Shown piece by piece: positions 5,936 through 10,008 of a DNA stretch of 10,008 nucleotides. Each line of letters begins with the position of its first letter. Within the stretch, counting starts at the first letter, position 1. The notes under the pieces are model-generated. The model saw nothing but the letters and a program-made list of their open reading frames with translations. It had not been told where the DNA came from and did no database searches. A program made the translations under genes and the position numbers. This DNA is from Desulfobacteraceae bacterium (GTDB lineage Bacteria > Desulfobacterota > Desulfobacteria > Desulfobacterales > Desulfosalsimonadaceae), in the NCBI GenBank assembly GCA_021162325.1, contig JAGGYV010000076.1:1-10008 (forward strand), given 5' to 3'.

Positions 5936-6253
5936 ATCCTGCAATTTATCCAACGCAGTAGCCAGCGCCACTTCCGGCTGCAAACCGACAAATCGTTGAA
6001 TTTCCTTATTATTCTTAAAAATAACCAGCGTCGGTATACTCTGGATTCCCAGTTCTTTCGCAATATTCTGATGATTATCGATATTTAACACCGCCACACC
6101 CACCCGACCGTCAAATCGATCGGCGATTTTGTTTAAAATCGGTTCCTGCAAACGGCAGGGAGCGCACCAGGGCGCATTAAAATCAATAAGAATGGCACCA
6201 TTCTTGATCGCTGTGTCAAATTCCGTCTGTGAATTAATTGTTATCAGTGCCAT
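5933..6253 (-). CDS. trxA: Thioredoxin (WCAPC active site)
   Basis: A single-domain cytoplasmic thioredoxin of 106 residues, the normal family length. The redox motif is WCAPC (Cys30, Cys33), an Ala replacing the usual Gly; D24 matches the buried aspartate and the cis-proline is P74 in SIPTL. FVGLQPEVALATALDKL is the usual C-terminal helix. It should reduce protein disulfides, but the Gly-to-Ala change and its place in a special operon suggest a dedicated partner rather than the housekeeping role. AAGG lies eight bases before the ATG. It is the first gene of the leftward run and divergent from the sigma-54 activator, with a sigma-54-like promoter about 90 bases upstream. The stop codon lies inside the terminal repeat of the MITE-like element; the last residues LDKLQD look normal, so the protein is not obviously truncated. 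Confidence 0.93.
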   Translation of the reverse strand: MALITINSQTEFDTAIKNGAILIDFNAPWCAPCRLQEPILNKIADRFDGRVGVAVLNIDNHQNIAKELGIQSIPTLVIFKNNKEIQRFVGLQPEVALATALDKLQD

Positions 6254-6343
6254 TTGCCATGCCTTAAGATAATTCTGAATAGAGTAAAAGCAAACAATAT
6301 ACCAACGTCTTTTTCTTCAAAAAACAGCCAATATACTTAGTAA

Positions 6344-6359
6344 TACAAATTACATGCCA
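6344..6359 (-). promoter_or_regulatory. Candidate sigma-54 promoter for the thioredoxin operon
   Basis: On the minus strand the bases read TGGCAT, five bases, TTGTA, against the consensus TGGCAC-N5-TTGCA. The -24 GG is intact and correctly spaced ten bases from the -12 position, but the -12 dinucleotide is GT instead of GC, which would weaken it. Transcription would start near 6334, giving a leader of about 80 nt. The divergent neighbour is a sigma-54 activator, which raises the prior. A poor sigma-70-like alternative (TTGCTT, 16 bases, TATCTT) lies closer to the gene. Confidence 0.4.
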
Positions 6360-6373
6360 TAATTTCAATCCCC

Positions 6374-6406
6374 CTCATTATATTTTTAACTATTCAATAT
6401 TATGAG
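6374..6406. promoter_or_regulatory. AT-rich dyad in the divergent promoter region
   Basis: CTCATTATATT (6374-6384) and AATATTATGAG (6396-6406) are complementary apart from one mismatch, with an 11-base spacer. It lies just upstream of the candidate sigma-54 promoter of the thioredoxin operon, centred about 56 bases before its predicted start. It may bind a regulator or a bending protein such as IHF, or be a chance AT-rich palindrome. Confidence 0.35.
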
Positions 6407-6441
6407 ATTATTTTTATTTTAAAAAATTAATGCCAATGCCG

Positions 6442-6470
6442 TTGACTTATGAAGTAGCGCTACTTATATT
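6442..6470 (+). promoter_or_regulatory. Sigma-70 promoter of the sigma-54 activator gene
   Basis: TTGACT (6442-6447) and TATATT (6465-6470) are separated by exactly 17 bases, each one base away from consensus. Transcription would begin near 6477, giving a leader of about 46 nt to the ATG at 6523. This placement rules out the upstream in-frame ATG at 6430 as the start. The spacer holds one of two palindromic operators and the start region holds the other, so the promoter is probably repressible. Confidence 0.7.
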
Positions 6471-6485
6471 GTTTGTAGCGCTACA
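6454..6485. promoter_or_regulatory. Paired palindromic operators GTAGCGCTAC
   Basis: The perfect 10-bp palindrome GTAGCGCTAC occurs at 6454-6463 and 6475-6484, exactly 21 bp (two helical turns) apart; the second extends to 12 bp (TGTAGCGCTACA, 6474-6485). I see no other copy in the window. They overlap the spacer and start site of the activator promoter and lie about 120-150 bp upstream of the predicted start of the divergent thioredoxin operon. That is the usual distance for enhancer sites of sigma-54 activators, many of which bind paired TGT-N-ACA palindromes. The adjacent Fis-type protein is the likeliest binder; a LacI-type repressor encoded elsewhere is an alternative, since such operators often have a CG centre. 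Confidence 0.6.
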
Positions 6486-6522
6486 GTGGCGCTTGTGTTT
6501 ATTTAAAATAAGGGAAATTCAT

Positions 6523-7923
6523 ATGCTACAAAAAAATCCGGATATACATAATCTGGAATTTGAAAAACTGCTCCTTGAATCAATGGCTGAGGGGGTTTTC
6601 ACCGTCACTGAAAATGGACAAATCACCTCATGGAATCCGGCAATGGAACGTATCTCCGGCTATAATGAAAAAGAAGCTATTGGCAGCACATGTGCGCTGC
6701 TTAAATTTAATAGTTGCTTTGGAAAATCCTGCCCGGCAAGCATCAATGAATGTGGCATTTTCAAACATGGCCGGATCGAAGCCAAGGAATGTTTTTTAAA
6801 ACATAAAAACGGCCAGGACATTCCGGTTTTAAAAAACGCGCGCATTCTCAGAGATAAAAACGGTGTGGGCCGGGGGGTTGTTGAAACCGTCACGGATTTG
6901 ACCGAGCTTTATAAAACCCGGCGTGATGCGGAAGATGCCAATCTTAAACTGGGTAAAATACACCGGATGGAAAATATCATCGGCGAAAGCCGTCATATGC
7001 GGGATGTTTTTTTTGCTATCCGGGCGGCGGCCGCCAGTGACGCCACCATCCTCATCCAGGGGGAAAGCGGCACCGGCAAGGAGCTGGTTGCCGGGGCGGT
7101 TCATTATAACAGCCGCCGATCAGAAATGCCGTTTGTAACAGTCAATTGCAGCGCGCTGTCGGAATCCATCATGGAAAGCGAACTCTTTGGCCATATTAAA
7201 GGCGCATTTACCAGCGCCATCCAGGACCGGTCCGGCCGATTTGAAGATGCCGACGGCGGCACCTTATTTTTAGATGAAATTGGTGATATCAGCCCCGCGA
7301 TCCAGATAAAACTCCTTCGGGTGATTCAGGAAAAAGAAGTGGAACGTGTGGGGGAATCCAAAAAACGAAAAATCGATATCCGAATTATTACCGCCTCCAA
7401 CAAGAATTTGTATGATCTGGTTCAAAACAAAATTTTCCGGGAAGATCTCTATTATCGGCTGAAAGTTTTTCCCATTCAACTGCCGCCATTAAAAAATCGC
7501 AAAAAAGACATCCCCCTGCTGATCAGCCATTTTATCCAGTTGCAAAACGATAAAACCGGAAAAAGGATATCCGGGGTTGCCAACCCGGCCATGAGAATCC
7601 TTCTGGATTACAACTGGCCGGGAAATGTCCGGGAACTCGAAAATGCCATTGAACACGCGTTTGTCCTTTGCACTGGAGAATATATTGATCTTTTTGACCT
7701 GCCGGTTGAAATCCTGCAAATGGAATACCGACCGGGGACTCCCTCTGAATCCATAGACAAAAACCAACCCTGCAAACGTCAAGCGCTAACCCGGGAACGT
7801 TTACTAGAACTGCTGTCGGAAAGTGACTGGAACAAGGCCGAAGTAGGGAGAAAAACCGGATACAGCCGGGCGTCTATCTGGAAATACATGAAAAAATGGA
7901 ATATCCCTTTAAGCTGTCAGTGA
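6523..7923 (+). CDS. Sigma-54-dependent transcriptional activator (PAS - AAA+ - Fis HTH)
   Basis: A cytoplasmic enhancer-binding protein of 466 residues that remodels sigma-54 RNA polymerase with ATP. The PAS sensor (about 12-130) has a loop with C57, C65, C70 and C77, possibly for a metal, haem or iron-sulfur centre or a redox switch. The AAA+ domain (about 145-375) shows Walker A GESGTGKE (about 180), the sigma-54 contact loop GAFTSA (about 227, a common variant of GAFTGA), Walker B TLFLDEIGD (about 247-255), REDLYYRL (about 306) and WPGNVRELEN (about 365). A Fis-type helix-turn-helix (about 418-462) ends with AEVGRKTGYSRASIWKYMKKW. There is no receiver domain, so it answers a small signal directly. 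The ATG at 6523 follows AAGGGA at suitable spacing; the upstream ATG at 6430 would place coding sequence across the promoter. Divergent from the thioredoxin run, it probably controls it. Confidence 0.93.
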   Translation: MLQKNPDIHNLEFEKLLLESMAEGVFTVTENGQITSWNPAMERISGYNEKEAIGSTCALLKFNSCFGKSCPASINECGIFKHGRIEAKECFLKHKNGQDIPVLKNARILRDKNGVGRGVVETVTDLTELYKTRRDAEDANLKLGKIHRMENIIGESRHMRDVFFAIRAAAASDATILIQGESGTGKELVAGAVHYNSRRSEMPFVTVNCSALSESIMESELFGHIKGAFTSAIQDRSGRFEDADGGTLFLDEIGDISPAIQIKLLRVIQEKEVERVGESKKRKIDIRIITASNKNLYDLVQNKIFREDLYYRLKVFPIQLPPLKNRKKDIPLLISHFIQLQNDKTGKRISGVANPAMRILLDYNWPGNVRELENAIEHAFVLCTGEYIDLFDLPVEILQMEYRPGTPSESIDKNQPCKRQALTRERLLELLSESDWNKAEVGRKTGYSRASIWKYMKKWNIPLSCQ

Positions 7924-7978
7924 AACCCAGAGGGCATAATTTATAGCGTTGATGATAACCAGTATGTATTTTTCATAA

Positions 7979-8048
7979 TCTTAATCATCATCGTAATCTT
8001 GATGGCTTCGTAAAAAGAGTATGATTAAGAGAAAAATTATGATTAAGA
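7979..8048. repeat. ATGATTAAGA repeats around an orphan element end
   Basis: ATGATTAAGA occurs directly at 8021-8030 and 8039-8048, and inverted (TCTTAATCAT) at 7979-7988. The first and inverted copies can form a 10-bp stem around a 32-base loop that contains the solitary MITE end at 7999-8017. It lies about 56 bases after the activator stop codon and has no T-run. It may be remnant DNA of an insertion or a weak 3' structure. Confidence 0.5.
7999..8017 (+). repeat. Solitary terminal repeat of the MITE-like element
   Basis: TTGATGGCTTCGTAAAAAG matches the right end of the element at 5782-5935 (TTGACGGCTTCGTAAAAAG, read on the minus strand) at 18 of 19 positions. The body of the element is absent on both sides, so this is a decayed copy, a solo end or a target hotspot. 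Confidence 0.55.
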
Positions 8049-8130
8049 ATTATACCAAATCATCATTTAAGGCAGAGCCTGATATCTCTGACCGGCCCCA
8101 AAGGATCAGGTTTTCAACAAAAAAAAGCAC

Positions 8131-8175
8131 AAAAGGTCAGCCGGACAATAATCACTTTGTCCGGCTGACCTTTTT
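8131..8175. terminator. Strong bidirectional intrinsic terminator
   Basis: AAAAGGTCAGCCGGACA (8131-8147) and its perfect complement (8158-8174) form a 17-bp stem with a 10-base loop, followed by T's on the plus strand and by an A-rich left flank (8119-8134) that gives T's on the minus strand. It separates the activator gene, about 210 bases upstream, from the leftward porin and cytochrome-like genes. It can stop transcripts from either side, though it is rather far from both genes. Confidence 0.85.
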
Positions 8176-8221
8176 ATCAACCATATAAACGTTAGGCCAT
8201 GATCATCGATTCGGCCACCTT

Positions 8222-8285
8222 CTCGTAGGGCGCGGGGTTAATCCCCGCCCGAACTCGTAGGGTGCGGGGTTAATCCCCGCCCGAA
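8222..8285. repeat. Tandem duplication of a 32-bp GC-rich hairpin unit
   Basis: Two 32-bp units (8222-8253 and 8254-8285) differ at one base. Each holds GCGGGG and CCCCGC arms around TTAAT. The unit is followed at once by another hairpin (8290-8306). With only two copies and no spacer it is not a CRISPR array. It looks like a dispersed GC-rich palindromic element and has no gene-like reading frame. Confidence 0.8.
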
Positions 8286-8289
8286 AAGA

Positions 8290-8306
8290 GAGGGCATAGA
8301 GCCCTC
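8290..8306. repeat. GAGGGC hairpin
   Basis: GAGGGC (8290-8295) and GCCCTC (8301-8306) enclose five bases, followed by CCCTACA. It is related to the palindrome at 3990-4008 and to the half-copy at 7929-7939. A further hairpin, TGGCAT / ATGCCA (8347-8362), lies just after the cytochrome-like gene stop without a T-run. The remainder of 7924-8385 shows no gene. Confidence 0.5.
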
Positions 8307-8385
8307 CCCTACATATAACCGATGGAATGATCACGTCCCAATTGTATGGCATTTTCATGCCACTAGCAAACAGTTGCAATGCTAT

Positions 8386-8736
8386 CTATTTACATTTAGC
8401 AGGTGTGGGTGAATCCGCAGCATGCTTATGGAGATACGCATAGATATCCAGAAGATCCGATTCGGAAAGCTTGCTCCATTCAACACTGCATTTAAAATCT
8501 TCAAAATCTTTTTTCGTAAACATTCTTTCCCATTGCGCCATGGTCTTATCGCTGGGGCTTAAGACCGGACTGCTGGATTCAACCTCGCCGCGCTTCTGGC
8601 AGGAATTAAAAACTTTTCTGTACGTGTATTTCCCTTTTCTTTCGTTTCCGCCGTCCAGACTGCCGGCAAAACTAATCCCTACCCATACGACGGCAAAAAA
8701 AACAGCCATTACCAAAACGATCATTTTTCGTGTCAT
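8386..8736 (-). CDS. Exported cytochrome-c-like small protein lacking CxxCH
   Basis: A precursor of 116 residues with a clear signal peptide: MTRK, a hydrophobic stretch to about residue 23, and likely cleavage after SFA (24/25). The mature protein has the layout of small deltaproteobacterial cytochrome-c-like proteins: ERKGKYTYRKVFNSCQKRG (about 32-50) where a haem motif would sit, SPSDKTMAQWERMF (about 60-73), LSESDLLDIYAYLHKHAADSPTPAKC near the end. However, only C46, C83 and C115 are present and there is no CxxCH, so ordinary covalent haem c attachment is not expected. It may be a haem-free relative or a structural partner. AAAGGAGA precedes the ATG. It lies 38 bp after the porin gene on the same strand, so the two are very likely co-transcribed, with the product in the periplasm or at the outer membrane. 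Confidence 0.75.
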   Translation of the reverse strand: MTRKMIVLVMAVFFAVVWVGISFAGSLDGGNERKGKYTYRKVFNSCQKRGEVESSSPVLSPSDKTMAQWERMFTKKDFEDFKCSVEWSKLSESDLLDIYAYLHKHAADSPTPAKCK

Positions 8737-8774
8737 TTGAATTTTCTCCTTTTATCATTAATTGTTTATTTAAA

Positions 8775-10008
8775 TTAAAACCGCAATGTTGCTGACAGGT
8801 AACTATCCCAGACCTTATCTACCACGGGCATTATGGCGTCAAGGGATGTCAACGATGATATCCTCACGGGTGCGCCCATCGGGTTTCCGCTTCCTGTATA
8901 TTTATAATTATAATACCTTGTTCCTAACTTGACAAAAAAGTTCTGGGCAATAATGGGCTGGATATAATATCCTTCATAAACACTTCCCCGGGTGGCCAGC
9001 TTACTCCCCACCAGTGTGTCCTCGGCGCCGGTAAAATTAAACCAGTATTTGGACCCCCAGTTGTATTCAAGACCCAGTTTTGCATCATACGGCATCGGAA
9101 GAATGATACCGGCAAATATACTGTATCCATCCTGGTCATCAAGTTCCCCTGAACTCATGAGCCCCTGCTGCAATACTTCATAAAGCGGATTTTTAGAAAA
9201 ACTGGAAGGATTGGTATGGCTCCATGATCCTGCCAGAAAAATATCAACATCCTTTTCAATATCCATATACAAATTTCTTCTTAAAAGAAGGGTTGCCGCA
9301 TCCCAGTCACCGATTTCAGTTACCGGCTGCGTTCTGCCGATAAAACCGCCATTATTTGGGTCAAAATAATACTCATCCGTTCCATCCTGGTTCTTATCTG
9401 CCTTATAAGGAATAAACGGCATTACCGTGAGGCCGGTAAATCCATCTGTAATATCCCATGCATGGGCATAATTCAACGACAGGTTTGTGTCACCGTCGTC
9501 AAAAAGGGTGGCAACAACGCCACACAGGTGGACATCATCAACATCCGGCTGACTTAAAGCATATGAATTTCCCCAGTCCCCTTCAAATCCCACACCATAA
9601 CAGAGCTTAACGGATGCGCCGGGGATGCCGGTCAGATAATCCAGCCCGAAAGTAAGCGACGCGCCGTCAAACTGCCAGTTAATAACCGTTCCAAAGGGCG
9701 TCCCCGCCTCAAGGCTGTAGTTTGAATACTCCAGCGGAGGACCGTAGGTGGACGGCCGCCGGCCAAGGGACAGGCTGACAGGAACTTCATTCACCTCTTG
9801 AGAATAAACAAAATAAGCCCTTTCCAGACGAATTGTATCCCCATGGGGAAGCGAGGACGTGTTGCCGTCCATGGTCACATCATTCATGCTTCCCTGATAA
9901 AACTTGACGCCTGTGGAATCCCCCCACACCTTGTATGCTGCCAGCCGGCCCGCAAAATTGAGCTGGTTATTTATTTTTGCCTTCATATTCAGATAAAATT
10001 TATTGGTA
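8775..10008 (-). CDS. DUF3373-type outer-membrane porin, 5' end outside the window
   Basis: The C-terminal part, about 410 residues, of a large beta-barrel protein. The frame stays open to the window edge (TNKFYLN precedes the first visible Met at 9986), so that Met is internal; the signal peptide and any N-terminal coiled coil are missing. The sequence alternates amphipathic strands with Gly/Asn/Asp-rich turns, contains LNFAGRLAAYKVWGDS and SLGRRPSTYGPP typical of the DUF3373 family, and ends in YLSATLRF, with the terminal Phe used by the outer-membrane assembly machinery. No CxxCH motif is seen. The gene is followed 38 bp later by the cytochrome-like gene. It should form an outer-membrane pore, with substrate unknown. 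The stop is the TAA at 8775-8777. Confidence 0.85.
   Translation of the reverse strand, partial: TNKFYLNMKAKINNQLNFAGRLAAYKVWGDSTGVKFYQGSMNDVTMDGNTSSLPHGDTIRLERAYFVYSQEVNEVPVSLSLGRRPSTYGPPLEYSNYSLEAGTPFGTVINWQFDGASLTFGLDYLTGIPGASVKLCYGVGFEGDWGNSYALSQPDVDDVHLCGVVATLFDDGDTNLSLNYAHAWDITDGFTGLTVMPFIPYKADKNQDGTDEYYFDPNNGGFIGRTQPVTEIGDWDAATLLLRRNLYMDIEKDVDIFLAGSWSHTNPSSFSKNPLYEVLQQGLMSSGELDDQDGYSIFAGIILPMPYDAKLGLEYNWGSKYWFNFTGAEDTLVGSKLATRGSVYEGYYIQPIIAQNFFVKLGTRYYNYKYTGSGNPMGAPVRISSLTSLDAIMPVVDKVWDSYLSATLRF

Noticed and set aside
6262..6300. Sigma-70 promoter TTGCTT-N16-TATCTT for thioredoxin
   Set aside because: Both boxes and the spacer deviate from consensus; kept only as a weaker alternative to the sigma-54-like element.
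6430..6522. Activator start at ATG 6430
   Set aside because: This stretch contains a near-consensus -35/-10 promoter and two operators, and the ATG at 6523 has its own ribosome site.
8222..8285. CRISPR-like repeat array
   Set aside because: Only two units, directly abutting with no spacers, and no cas genes.

Overview
The window looks like a chromosomal segment of a strictly anaerobic deltaproteobacterium, most likely a sulfate reducer of the Desulfobacterales (Desulfobacterota). The basis is recognition of protein types only: a type III glutamine synthetase, a DUF1638 protein, a DUF3373-type porin beside a cytochrome-c-like small protein, a PAS sigma-54 activator with a Cys-rich PAS loop, and many short palindromic repeats between genes. 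No search was possible, so the taxonomic call is an inference.

Layout. Positions 1-3772 (+) form a nitrogen module: a good sigma-54-like promoter (64-80), an Rh-type ammonium channel (217-1380), a 112-bp palindromic element (1404-1515), then glutamine synthetase III (1601-3772), closed by a 14-bp-stem hairpin (3824-3880). Together they would take up ammonium and fix it into glutamine. Positions 3773-4087 hold only hairpins and repeats.

Positions 4088-6253 (-) hold a run of small genes, read from right to left: thioredoxin, a Cys/His-rich zinc-finger-like protein, a DUF1638 protein and a DUF4242-like protein. A 154-bp MITE-like element with terminal inverted repeats sits between the first two, and one of its ends contains the thioredoxin stop codon. 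Divergent from this run is a PAS / AAA+ / Fis-type sigma-54 activator (6523-7923, +). The divergent region (6254-6522) is the most informative regulatory DNA here: a near-consensus sigma-70 promoter for the activator, two identical 10-bp palindromes 21 bp apart overlapping it, and a sigma-54-like -24/-12 element facing the thioredoxin gene. The simplest model is that the activator binds the palindromes, limits its own promoter and activates the divergent small-gene operon from a distance.

Positions 7924-8385 are non-coding: an orphan end of the same MITE-like element, a strong bidirectional terminator (8131-8175), a 32-bp tandem duplication and more hairpins. Positions 8386-10008 (-) hold a DUF3373-type outer-membrane porin, cut by the window edge, followed 38 bp later by a small exported protein that resembles a class of cytochrome c but lacks the CxxCH haem motif.

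The strongest candidates for something undescribed are (i) the activator-controlled thioredoxin / zinc-finger / DUF1638 / DUF4242 cluster, which lacks the corrinoid methyltransferases that DUF1638 genes often accompany, and (ii) a family of palindromic elements (1404-1515 and 5782-5935) with shared core motifs but different arms that still pair.
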